Shown: piece after piece, positions 31,569 through 42,735 of the stretch | How positions within the stretch are numbered: position 1 is the stretch's first letter | Layout of the letters: each line of letters begins with the position of its first letter | Source of the DNA: Bolinopsis microptera | Taxonomy: Eukaryota; Ctenophora; Tentaculata; Lobata; Bolinopsidae | DNA: 64,000 nt | Assembly: GCF_026151205.1 (NCBI RefSeq) | Contig: NC_087083.1 | Location: forward strand, 5,932,460 to 5,996,459 | Direction: 5' to 3' | The notes under the pieces: model-generated | Seen by the model: the letters and a program-made list of their open reading frames with translations, nothing else | The model's database searches: none | What the model was told of the DNA's origin: nothing | Made by a program: the position numbers and the translations under genes

Positions 31569-34078
31569 TACAAAAGCTACCAGCCAGTACATTCCTTGCC
31601 CTGCTAGTTGATTGTCAAAAAATCATACAGCTCAGAACAAACAGCCATTTACCACTAAGAGCATTATATGTTTTCATTTGTTTAAATTTTATGCTGTAAA
31701 ATGTGCTAAAACTTTGATTATTTGTTTAATTGATTATTTGTTTAATTGGATGCGCCGCGACCCAGTAGTGCATCGCGCTACAACATTCATGTAAGGATAT
31801 TGGAGCACGGGAATTCATTATCATATAGAGCTCGAGATAACTGCAGCAGTGGTATGTATATTGATTTTGGATAGCTAGGGTATTTTGGCCATGTATGAAA
31901 TTATGGCTAGCTAGGGTATTATTATGCTTGAATATCGCATCGGGTTAGTGTGTTCTTTTATGAAAAATGCACTGTCAAGCTTTTGGTGTCCTACAGGCCT
32001 AGTACGTGCACAAGTCTTAAACTTAACAAGGTATGCCAGCCTATCACCAAACAGTACCCTAAGCTAGCAGTAAATAGGGAGCTTTCAGCTAATACGACCC
32101 AACTCTGGTCCAGAATACTAAATTTCCTTGGTGTCATTTAGAGCCAAATTTTATAAGTCGGCCATGGTTTAATTAGTTGATGCTGTAGCTATGATGAAAC
32201 TTGTAAAAAGTAGCCAAACTTGAGCATCATATTATTCATTCCTGCATTAAACAGGGTCTGACCATTTTAAATTCAGCACTGCTACTTTCCACTGTGCAAT
32301 TGTATATTATTACCCACGTTAAGGGGCCTGTTAATGATTAATTAAATTATTAACTATTTTAGATTTAATAATAATGTGCAATTTAAAAAAAATTGAGCAA
32401 GTACTGCTTTACCTACAGGACAGGGCTCATTATTTGATAATCATAACCATCTTAGGAAGATGTGTTTTAATTTCATACATGGCTGTATCTGTCATTTTAT
32501 TTTAAGTGTTATGTCTGTTTTTCCTTAGTGCACTGCTTATGTAAACTGTCTCGTGACCTGATTTGCTGCATTATTTGCAGCATCTTTGTTAGTTCCTTAT
32601 TTTTTACGAATATTTATCGATAAATTCCTGTAAAAAAATTGACTTTATTCATTAATTTATTACTTCATGAGAGTGCTTAAGTTTCAGCCTTACTTCACTC
32701 TATTAATAAGACACCTTTCTGGCTCGAAACCAGTTTCTGCAACACAATTGATACCAGGAAAGTTAATCAATGAAACAAAGTTGGTTTCTATTATATAATT
32801 CCACAATGAACTAACTTTAAATTGCCTGCCCGGGTCAATAAAGCAGTCAAGCATCATGTATGTTATGTTGAGCATTCTCAACCAACAAACGTGGGAACTC
32901 CCACTATAAAACATCGAAACAGATCTAAAGAGACATTAAACAAGTAATAAAATGGAAAAAAAGACTCAAATTTGTTGTTTATATAATTTAATTTATATAG
33001 CGTATGTTATTGCCCACGTTAAGGGGACTGTTAATAATTAATTAAACTATTAGCTAACTATTGATGATTTAATTAAATTGCATTATATACTGGACAATGG
33101 AGATCGCACACTTATACTTATAATATACACCCTTATACGCGTAACATCCTCCAGACTAACACTTCGCATTGTGTATGCATTAGCCATGATACTCCACCAG
33201 TACTACTGCCAGATTGTGTTTCATTACACCACATTGAACAGAAACCTTCACAACAGACCACATTCAATTAGTATATAATATGATGTTTCTCTCCCACCTA
33301 TTCTTTGTGCTGTACAAAAGTGCATTTGGTTTAAGAGTTACTGTTTAGCTGTGATGTTTTGAATTATGTGTTTGGTAATTTCGGGAATTTGGATTAAAGC
33401 ATCTAATGTTTGATAATGTGTTACATTTATTTATTTTTTAGCAAGATAGTGAGTTCTCAAGTGGGATCTGCTGTTTTGCAGAATTCAGTGCAAATGTAAA
33501 GTTATATCAAAGAAACAGCTTTCCTCTGCAACCTTACTGGTCTGTGAATCTATTGATTATTTAACTTCTAGTTATTTAATCTTTAAATTTCCATTGATAA
33601 CAATGCCGTTAATCAGCATTTTTTAAAGAATCGATAACATGACTCTGTCATAGTCATCACGCTTCAATGAATAACGTTAATGTGTTTTAATTGAACATGT
33701 GTTAATAAATTATATAATTTGTTTATAATCTATTTTCAATGTATCAGGTGAAGTGGTAATACAATGAAGGGCCTTATCACTGGTACCCAAAAAAGACAGT
33801 ATAAAACATGTGAGGCAGAGGATATTAAGCTAAACATTGCAGATAACTCAGGTGGCATTTCTTTTCTAGATTTTCATCAAATCTTACATTTAGTTTCTCA
33901 ATTAATTATCTTGTAGCTGACCCTGGTCATTAGGAAAGTTCGCACGAGATGGACCACATTTTCCCATTTTAACTTTAGAAGATTGTCACAGGAAGAACTT
34001 TTAAGATAGGCATATGATATTTCACATATCTATAGTTCAACTAATTTTGTTTCGATTAATAAAAGTTTTGAAGCATTT
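31569..34078. other. Unassigned AT-rich region with one duplicated block
   Basis: A ~65-bp block (CCCACGTTAAGGGG...TTAATTAAA) occurs at ~32308-32370 and ~33005-33072. No gene model is supported. Confidence 0.45.
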
Positions 34079-35260
34079 AGTCGAGGGCAAATTGAGGCTA
34101 ACGAGTCATTTACATTTTGTCTCCTAATAACACCTTCCAAGCATGCTATAAAAGTTTAAACATGTTTAATCGATTCATCAGATCTCACTCTTTTAGAATC
34201 CAGAGAGAAGAGGGAAATTTTTTCACTAATTGAGGGAAAAATGAGGCTAACAAGTTATTACTAATTTTTGAATTATTTTTGAATAATAGTGTCTATCAAA
34301 GTATCCTCTGACCTAAAATAGATGAGATTGATGCTCTAGATCGAAGGCTTTCCCAACCGACCCCTTGTTTTCTTCTAATGGAGGGTAAAGTGAGGCTAAC
34401 AGATTATTTATAATTTTGAAATTATATTTGAATAATAACGTCTATCAAAGTATCCTCTGACCTAAAACAGATGAGATTGATGCTCTAGGTCGAAGGCTGG
34501 CCCAGCCGACCCTTTTTTTCCTTCTAATGGAGGGGGGAATGAGGCTAACAAGTCAATACTAAGTCATGAATTATATTTTAATAATAACGTCTATCAAGGT
34601 ATCCTCTGACCTAAATTACATGAGATGGATGCTCTAAGTTGAAGGCTGGCCCAGCCAACCCCTTTTTTTCCTTCTAATGGAGGGGGAAATGAGGCTAACA
34701 AGTCATTACTAAGTTGTGAATTATATTTGAATAATAACGTATCCAAGTATCCTCTGACCTAAAATACATGATATGGATTCTTTAGGTTGAAAGCTGGCCC
34801 AGCCGACCCCTTTTTTCCTTCTAATGGAGGGGGAAATGAGGCTAACAGATCTTTTCTAATTTTTGAATTATGTTTGAACAATAACGTCCTTTAAACTATC
34901 TTTTGCCCTGGTATACATGAGATGGATGCTCTAGGTCGAAGGCTGGCCCACCCATTTCCTTCTAATGGAGAGTAAAATGAGGCTAACAGATCTTTTCCGA
35001 TTTTTGAATTATGTTTGAACAATAACGTCCTTTAAACTATCCTTTGCCCTGGTATACATTATATGGATACTTTAGGTCGATGGTAGACTCCACCTACCCT
35101 TTCTGTCTTTTGATGGAGGGTAAAATAAGGCTAACTATCAAGGTTGTGTTCATTGCATTTCTTGTTCTACTGCTTCTTCGGACTAGCCCTTCAATTTCAA
35201 ATTGTTTCTGCCTAACCTGTATTCATTTGAGAGGTAAGATTGAGGCTAACTCCTGCTTAT
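34079..35260 (+). repeat. 149-bp-period tandem array with GAGGCTAAC core
   Basis: GAGGCTAAC (or a one-base variant) occurs at 34094, 34243, 34392, 34541, 34691, 34838, 34979, 35127 and 35242, so the spacing is 147-150 bp for most units. Each core is preceded by a GGAGGGNNAAAT-like stretch. The middle units also share ATCCTCTGACCTAAAAT and GCTCTAGGTCGAAGGCTGGC. No coding frame is kept across units. Confidence 0.85.
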
Positions 35261-35849
35261 TATAATATTTTATAAGTGATAGTTTTAATGTTGGATGCTT
35301 TTATTTTCTTTAAATAACTCCATTTTTGACCTATTTGAAAGCCACTTATTATTTTCAAAATCGCACATTTCAAAACTAATTGCACTGCTTTTTTTGAGCC
35401 TTCTCGCCAGTTGTACTACCATGAAGAGGTATTGATTTAAATATTGGAGTTATTCTGCAGCTTGACGTAGATTTTTATTCATTAGTGCTTCAATCAGCTT
35501 ACATTGCGGTTTTTGGAAAAATGTATACTTATAATTTGTTTAAAAATATTTCCTTGCGTTTGAGATGTGTCAAGCAAAATAAAGACTTCCCTTGTAAAAT
35601 TTCTCAAACAGTTCCATTTTTATTATACTTTATAGTTTAGAGTCTAATTTGGCATGATATCAGATCATGTGGTATTACATGGCCCCATGGGTAGCATTGC
35701 CAGAGAGCTCCATAGAAGTAAGGGGCCTACTCTAGCCAACAGCTCTAGAATACATTTCCTTCCTCAACTTCATTTTCTTCATCTAACTGCTGCTGCTGCT
35801 CAGCAACTACTTGACAGCTGGCACAGTGACGTTTTTCTGCGTAGTGTAT
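35261..35849. other. Spacer between direct and inverted copies of the core motif
   Basis: AT-rich sequence with short chance ORFs. No gene is recognised. Confidence 0.4.
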
Positions 35850-36330
35850 CTGTTAGCCTCAATGTTGCCTCAAGGAGGGAAGGTAGCCTCAATCCAACCT
35901 CACATAAGTTTCGATAAAGTCTCAATAACCTTCGGGCTACAATTACAAGTTTTATAGTGGGTCTATAACATGTTTCCGTACATTAAAGTTAAAATGCGGT
36001 CAAATTCTTTATTAGCCTCATTTTAGCCTCCTACAAGTAGACTCGGCGATTTCTGAAATGTTGAGCTTGAAGAGGATGAATACATTTTTATTGTTGACAT
36101 ATTAGATAGTCACAATACCGAACCTGCTCAAAAATATACACAAAAGTATACTTGTTAGCCTCATTTCACCCTCTCAAAAGGTGGTTAGCCTCATTTTCAC
36201 CTCGAATAATTAAAGCTTAGATCTCGATCAAGTATAATCACTATGGATTATACTTGCAACTTGGATATCATGGACGTAACACGAGAATGTTCTTTTTTGA
36301 AAATAATGAGTAAATTCGTTAGCCTCAATT
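35850..36330 (-). repeat. Inverted copies of the GAGGCTAAC core
   Basis: GTTAGCCTC or TAGCCTCA occurs at about 35851, 35891, 36014, 36155, 36183 and 36319, with CCCTC or CACCTC following. This is the reverse complement of the core in 34079-35260, with irregular spacing. Confidence 0.7.
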
Positions 36331-37044
36331 GTCCCTCGCAGTTCAATCATTCCTACTGAGTCTTGTGAGTGAGCTAGGAGGTCGCCGGACATCTCATTTT
36401 TAAGCCGTATTAATTTTCTATACGCATACAAAAAATTAAATGCGAAACTAAAACAGAAATGAAATTACGGATGTTTTAAATTTTTTTTTCAAAAACGAAC
36501 TTTTAGGGGTGTTTCTAATGATCAGGGTCAGCTATGTGTTTTGTTGATAATATTCTGACTACCTTGTCATTTTGACGGCCTCTAGCTCTCATTAAAACTT
36601 ATTAATGGACACAAAATAAGTACAATAATAATCTTTACTATTTTTTTATTTGAAAATTCAATTAATTATTATATATATAAATCAAGCGTTACATTTCAGC
36701 CATGCAAAATTACAATGACATATTTTGATATACTAATTGATAAATGGAACTGCAATATAAGTTGCTTAATGTTTGGCCGGATGACAACTAACTAAAAGAG
36801 AAAAATAAACTTGATTACATAATAATTAATTCGGCTGAACCAACACATAGCAAGAGCCACATTAACGTTGGGGCCGTCTACCAAATTTGAATGACATACA
36901 ATAACAAAAAATCAAACATATCATAAATAATTATATATGGATTTTGTTCATTACAATTCCGTCACAACTGATAGAAGAAAAAAGAAAGGACAAGCGGATA
37001 GGAAATTGGACGGCAGAATTGTAACCAACAAAAACACATTTGAG

Positions 37045-40000
37045 CTAGTCTGGCCAGACTGTATCGGCAGCCCAGAGGTACTTGATCAGATTGGCCTTAA
37101 AAGTAGAAATCCGCTCTGACTGCCGGATACATACTGGTAGACTATTCCATTTCAGCATAGATCTATGAAAGAAGCTATTTCGGAAGGCATCCGAGCAGGG
37201 CACAGTGGTACTCATGTAAGTTGAAGTATCCGACCTATCAATTATTTGAGCATTGTGCCTAGTGTATCGGGTGCCCTCTGGACGGCATAGGACTATATAA
37301 GTAGGAAGCGAAACTGGGATTATGCTATTCACTATTTTATAGAAGGTCATAAGATCGTTATAAATAAACTTCTGCATGACAGGGAGAATATTTAGCTTCT
37401 TTTGCTCTGTAGCAAGTTTATCGTCATTATAACTGGAGTAGGGTTCACCATTGATCCATTTAATAGCCCTCTTTTGGATAGCAACAAACTGTTGAAGATG
37501 AGTTGCAGATTGAGGGGACCATATGACAGAACAATGTTCAAATATAGACCTAATTAACGCCAAATAGAACGATCTTTTCTGCCTTTTATCAGTAGTGAAA
37601 TGACATGTTCTCTTAAGTAGTCCAAGTCTGGAGTTAGCTTTGGAAACAAGCGCTTTACATTGTGCACCCCAATTAAACCTGGAGTTTATTGCGACTCCTA
37701 AATCTGATTGAGAGGGCACAAAGTCAATATCACTTCCAGAAAGTTTATAGAAGAAGGTATTGAATGGCAAGTTATCCAGCACGTTTCTTTGCAGGGACAC
37801 AGAAAGGGCTTTGCACTTTTGTGGATGGAACTTCATTCGATTTCTCACTGACCAATCATACAATCTATTGATGTCATTTTGGATTATGTGATGGTCAGGG
37901 TAACCAAGAATCTCCCTCCAAATTTTAGTGTCATCTGCATAAAGGGCGATATTGGTGCCTTCAGAGACACAGGAGAACATGTCATTTATAAATATTACAA
38001 ACAATAGAGGGCCAAGAATAGAACCTTGAGGGACACCAACCGAAGAGAGGAAGACGTTTGGCCTCCTATCACTACTTGTTGTTGTCGCCCCTCAAGATAG
38101 GACTTGATAAATTTAAGCATTAGTCCATCGACTTTAAAAATATTCTTTAATTTACTTAAAATGAGGTCATGCGAAACGCTATCAAAAGCTTTCGCAAAAT
38201 CAAAATATATTATATCAGTCCTGGACCTGTTGTTCAGTGCAAGTGCAAGATTGTCCGTGAAAGGTATCATTTGGGTTGTGCATGAACGTTCATTAACAAA
38301 ACCGTGTTGTCGGTCATCCAACAGATCAGAACATGCAGCGTATAATGCAGTCTTTATGCACCTTTCAAAGACTTTCATTACAAGAGATGTTAACGAGATA
38401 GGCCTGTAGTTCTCAACCGAAGACTTATCACCCTTTTTGTGCACTGGTACTACAAGTGCCAGCTTCCAATCAGGGGGTATGCATCCGCTTGAGAAAGACA
38501 GGTTAAATAAAACACTAAGTGGGTATGCAAGGCTTTGGGCACAGTTTTTGAGGACTTTCCCATGAATCCCATCAGGGCCAGGGGCCTTGTTAGGATTTAA
38601 CTTTTTAAGAATCAACAGAACATCTTCTCTACTAAACACAAGACTGGAAAAACAATCATCACGAAAATCTATGTCAATGCCATAATCGCTCTCTTGAGAA
38701 AACTGCTCATAAAAATATTCGTTAAAAAGGGCAGCTTGATCAGATGGATTGTTTCGAAAGCGATTATGATATTTAACAGTTTCAGGGATCCTGGTTGACT
38801 TTGATTTAGACTTAACGTAGGTCCAGAATTTCTTGGAGATAAGAGCATCATCGGAGTCATCCTCAACACTGAGTCTCATTTTTTCGTCCATCATATTTTT
38901 AAATTTTGTTCGAAATGCACGAAACTTTTGTTTATGAGACTCAGAGTTGCTCCCCTTATGCCTTATTCTCCATTTCTCCTTATTTCGTAGGAGACGATCA
39001 CATTCGGAGTCATACCATGGAGGCTGGAACTGAGACTTAATGGTCTTTTTAGGGATCCATCGGTCACAGGCTGCATCAAGAACTCCTCTGAATCGACTCC
39101 AGGCAAGATAAGGATCATTACACTCAAATATACTATCCCAATCGATGCTAAATAACTCAGAATTCAGGCCCCTAAAATTACCTTTACTATAATTAAAGAT
39201 CTTTCTTTTAGGCTGCTTAATATACTTGGTCTTAACATCAATGTCAAATGTTATACAAAAGTGGTCGGACATACACATTTCGTTTTGATCTAAAACTTTA
39301 ACATTCTTAATAAGGTTCTGAATGTTAGTGAACACAAGATCTAAGGTGTTGCCTGACTTGTGAGTAGGGGAGCTAATAAGTTGTGTATGTCCGAGGTCAT
39401 CAGTGAGAAAATTTACAAAGCTAGAATGTAGCTGGCAAGATGACTGACCATCTGGCCAGGAAATCGAAGCTAAATTAAAGTCCCCTACCAGAATGTGTCT
39501 TTGCAACTTTCTGGCAGATGCTAAAGTAACAAAATGTTTCTTGAAAGATTCAAAATTATCTAAGCCAAGCGTTCCTACTCTATAGAATGTAGATATGCAA
39601 AAGTTTCTTCCACACTGAGTCTTGATTATGACGGATAATAATTCAGCTTGAACACTAACCTTTGAGAACTTTAGACTCGAGATATCAATGTCTGTTCTAT
39701 GGGCAATCAGAACACCACCACCGTTTTTTCTGAATTTCTTGGGCTGGGTTGCATCCACTGGATGCGATCTTAAGGATCGATCAAGCCTAAATACTTTGTA
39801 TTTGTCAGGGAGCACTTCATTACTGAGAATGGAATTTTTCAGCCATGTCTCGTTTAGAATAATGATGTGAGGCTTATGTTTGTAGATATAACCATGGAAT
39901 TCATGTATCTTGGTCATATTTAGTGGTGGTGTTCCTGATGCTAGATCACGGGTATTTAGGAAACCATGGACATTATTGTAAACAACGGATAAATTTGGTC

Positions 40001-40544
40001 CAGGGTTCAGTAAGGAACAATTACAAATTACTATCAGGGAAATATTAAGGAGAGATAGAAAAACCAGACCACACCTAGACATGACCCCATACCAGCTGCT
40101 GGTAATACCGAAAAGTAACTTAACAGTCTGTTTCGGTGACATGGTAGGTGACAGTTCGGTTTTTGTGGTAGATAGCAATTTTACAGAAATTGCAGCTAAG
40201 GCTGTCCCAATGCCCCTCTCCCCCCTATACACAAGTTTAAAGTGTCTGAGAAAAATGGTACAAAATATTACCATAAAGTAAAGATTTATGGATGACCTCA
40301 AACATGGTACAGAGTGTATTTTAGGTTGGAGGGGAGCACTAGGGAGTATATTAGCATCGATAGTCAAAGAAAATATATACAAAATAACATAAAAATAAAA
40401 TAGACCCAATAGAGCACATAACATATGACGAGACAGAAGACAGGACAACAAATTTTCCCCGTTACCTCTATAACTTTTACTGATGATAACATACCTAGAA
40501 AACATACCAGTTGCAACACGGTGTTGTTGAGCTGATATTCCCAT
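37045..40544 (-). pseudogene. LINE ORF2: APE endonuclease plus reverse transcriptase, one frameshift
   Basis: Two frames (849 and 319 residues) join at a one-nucleotide shift near 38030-38055, just before the conserved GVPQGS block. Endonuclease (about 186-432 of the first frame): N191, E232 (LNETW), D355/N357 (VGDFN) and S426-D427-H428. RT follows: K-A-P-G-P-D-G (653-659), Y-R-P-I-S-L-T (713-719) and the catalytic D782 of FDFAKAFD. The second frame holds the YADD box (22-25), then the thumb and the usual K-W-N-S-L-P tail. The real start is probably M155 (base 40082), because residues 1-154 have no family features. Downstream of it are a hydrophobic segment and NPGP. The protein would nick target DNA and copy the RNA in the nucleus. 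Confidence 0.88.
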
Positions 40545-40730
40545 AAAACTTATAAGTATATTATTAACAGAATTGTGTCTCGCCGTTGTGTTTTGTTAGG
40601 TATTGTGCTATAATATGAAGTAACATACATTATGCTATCACTTCGTTTGAATACATATAAATAACATCCAAATGATCAGATCCAATAGGATACTGATGCA
40701 GACAATGAAAAATTGAATTGAATTACCACA

Positions 40731-42242
40731 TCAGTATCCCAATGGATTAAACCACTTTGAGTGTATAATTCTGAGATAGAACTTTGCCAACACTGGCATC
40801 CCAGCCTTGGGGCTGGGATGAATATCATAAAAGCCCCTATTGTCACACTTAGGAAATAATCTCTCGTTTCTGTTTCCAAAGCGGTCTAAGAAAGCCCAAA
40901 AAACATCAAGGTAAAACAGTTTATGCCTAGAGCAGCGATCAAAGATCAAAATATTCATAGCACAAACATTACCAGGGATTTTCTCTTGTCCGTTGGGGTG
41001 GACTGGTGGAATTGCTTGTACAAAAACACGTGCATTCGGATAAAGTTTCTTGGCTGTCTTCATAAGGTCACTCACAGGGGTCTTGAGATGATTGACACCC
41101 TGGGTACAGTACCGGATGTCGTTGGCACCGAAGCTTAAGAACAGTTTCTTTACCTGCACTAGAGGGTTCTTTGTATGAAAGGCCTCAATAGAGTTCTGTA
41201 TAGCGGAGATCTTAAGCCCACCCTTAGCTATGTTGGTGACAGTTTCTTTACCTCTACTTAGGCGATCAGCGTCCAATCGGGCAGCAAAGGAGTCACCAGC
41301 AATGAGGATGATAGACTTCTGGTGTTTGTGGGAGTCTGTGATGGGAGCTTTTGGAGATACTTTATTAGGACTGTCGGATGTAGGAGAGGGAAGAATAGGA
41401 AATGAAGGGGAAGAGGGGGGTGTGGCTAACTTTCTGAAGGAGAGACTATACCTCCAACAAATTTCATTGTCAGAAGGTACATCTCCTGGGGCAATCCTGT
41501 GCCTCATGACTTGCTGTGCACCAGGCTTCATGATGTTCAGAGTGCCATTGGTGGCAGGGAGGGTGAAGTCTGCGTTAATCAACTCTCGGGCTGGCCTTGA
41601 CCTAGAGGCCCTAGTTGTGCGTTGTTCTACTTGGGTTGTATCAAGCACAAACTCAAGCGACCGTGGAGCCCCTATTGAGTAAGTGCAAATGGAGCTGGAC
41701 TGTGATATTATTAGGTCTTCATCATCTTTATGGAGGCTTAACTTAGCTTGCTGAGTGTCGTACCTAGTAACAAGGCAAGCATCCATGTTGTTGGTGGTGG
41801 AGGGGAGGTCATTAATAAGTCCCATCAACTTAAAGATGCTAGGGAAGTTGTTGATGGGATGTGGCTTGTTAACTATGTTTCCAAAACAGTAGTTTTCTGA
41901 CGAAGGGCTTAGCCATAGGGTGTGGACTTTTTTAGGTTTGCCTTCAAGATTCATTGAATCTAATTCTTCTGTGATTGCCTGGAATAGACTTTCGTCCATT
42001 CCAGGGAGGACCGGAACATGCTCTACGAGCGGATGTGGGCTTTGCACGAAATTTTGAACAGTAGTTTCCTTCTTGTTTTTCTTTTCCTTCTTCTTTTCAT
42101 CTATACGTTCTATTTTAGAAGCAAGCTTCTCCTCTTTCAGACTGTCCAGGATACTCTGAGTAAGGAGGGTATGCATATGTTGCTTTACTTCAATAGATAA
42201 GTCTTGCAGTAAGGTGAGAAAGTTGGCGGGCAGTGTTGGCAT
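40731..42242 (-). CDS. LINE ORF1: AlkB-like 2OG-Fe(II) dioxygenase fused to SGNH hydrolase
   Basis: The intact 503-residue frame has several parts. Residues ~15-60 form a helical, lysine-rich, coiled-coil-like region. Residues ~105-272 match the AlkB fold: H171-K-D173 (LSLHKDDE) for iron, the S-I-G-A-P-R-S-L-E-F strand, G-T-L-N-I-M, H248 as the second iron histidine, and R264-Y-S-L-S-F-R270 for 2-oxoglutarate and substrate. After a Ser/Pro linker (273-305), residues ~311-490 are an SGNH esterase: G316-D317-S318, G342, G372-A-N374-D375 and D473-I-H475. SGNH domains are known in CR1-type ORF1; the dioxygenase in the same chain is unusual. AlkB enzymes remove alkyl groups from nucleic acids, so a role in repairing or unmarking the element's RNA is possible but is inference. 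No zinc knuckle is seen. Confidence 0.85.
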   Translation of the reverse strand: MPTLPANFLTLLQDLSIEVKQHMHTLLTQSILDSLKEEKLASKIERIDEKKKEKKNKKETTVQNFVQSPHPLVEHVPVLPGMDESLFQAITEELDSMNLEGKPKKVHTLWLSPSSENYCFGNIVNKPHPINNFPSIFKLMGLINDLPSTTNNMDACLVTRYDTQQAKLSLHKDDEDLIISQSSSICTYSIGAPRSLEFVLDTTQVEQRTTRASRSRPARELINADFTLPATNGTLNIMKPGAQQVMRHRIAPGDVPSDNEICWRYSLSFRKLATPPSSPSFPILPSPTSDSPNKVSPKAPITDSHKHQKSIILIAGDSFAARLDADRLSRGKETVTNIAKGGLKISAIQNSIEAFHTKNPLVQVKKLFLSFGANDIRYCTQGVNHLKTPVSDLMKTAKKLYPNARVFVQAIPPVHPNGQEKIPGNVCAMNILIFDRCSRHKLFYLDVFWAFLDRFGNRNERLFPKCDNRGFYDIHPSPKAGMPVLAKFYLRIIHSKWFNPLGY

Positions 42243-42735
42243 CTTGTTGTGAAGTGTGGGAGGATCAGGAGGAGACTGGGTGATCCGGATAAGAGATCAA
42301 CAGCAGGATGTTTCAGTGGCACCGCTATAAACCATAGCGATCTGGATCTGAAACAGTTAATAGGCCAGAGATTTATAGTTCAGAGTGAAAAATTATGAAT
42401 TATAATGAACAGAAGTGTTGTAAAGAACTGTATAGCAGAAAAAATAATGCAATACTTAATTAAGGGAGAAGTAGCTTAAAAAGGAGTCAATAAATTTCAA
42501 ACATCACTAGATCTCTAACAATAAAACTAACCTCGTACCAGACCGCAGGAGCCCTGGTAGTACAAGACTACCAGGGCATTAGGAAGAAACGATTACCACC
42601 TCAACAACCTGTCATCTAACTCAAATCCATCACACCCAGGACACCGGCAGACTTTACTCCAGCGATTTACTCATCGGTAGCCATGCCTAAATTATTTGTT
42701 ATATAGTAGTGTTGAAAGTATTAAAACTGTTCCAG

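Larger units (their letters stand above)
36650..42665 (-). mobile_element. Near-full-length CR1/L2-like LINE with dioxygenase-esterase ORF1
   Basis: The minus strand carries, in order, a 5' UTR (42665-42243), ORF1, a spacer, ORF2 and a 3' UTR. The limits of the element are approximate. An APE endonuclease plus RT in ORF2, together with an esterase in ORF1, places it near CR1/L2-type elements (known for SGNH-bearing ORF1). The 5' end lies ~70 bp upstream of the first visible exon of the + strand coiled-coil gene, so the element sits in the gene's upstream intron or 5' flank, antisense. A single frameshift in ORF2 suggests a young but inactive copy. Confidence 0.8.

Noticed and set aside
34079-36330. 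CRISPR-like array
   Set aside because: The period is ~149 bp with homologous 'spacers' and the DNA is clearly eukaryotic, so it is a satellite-like array.
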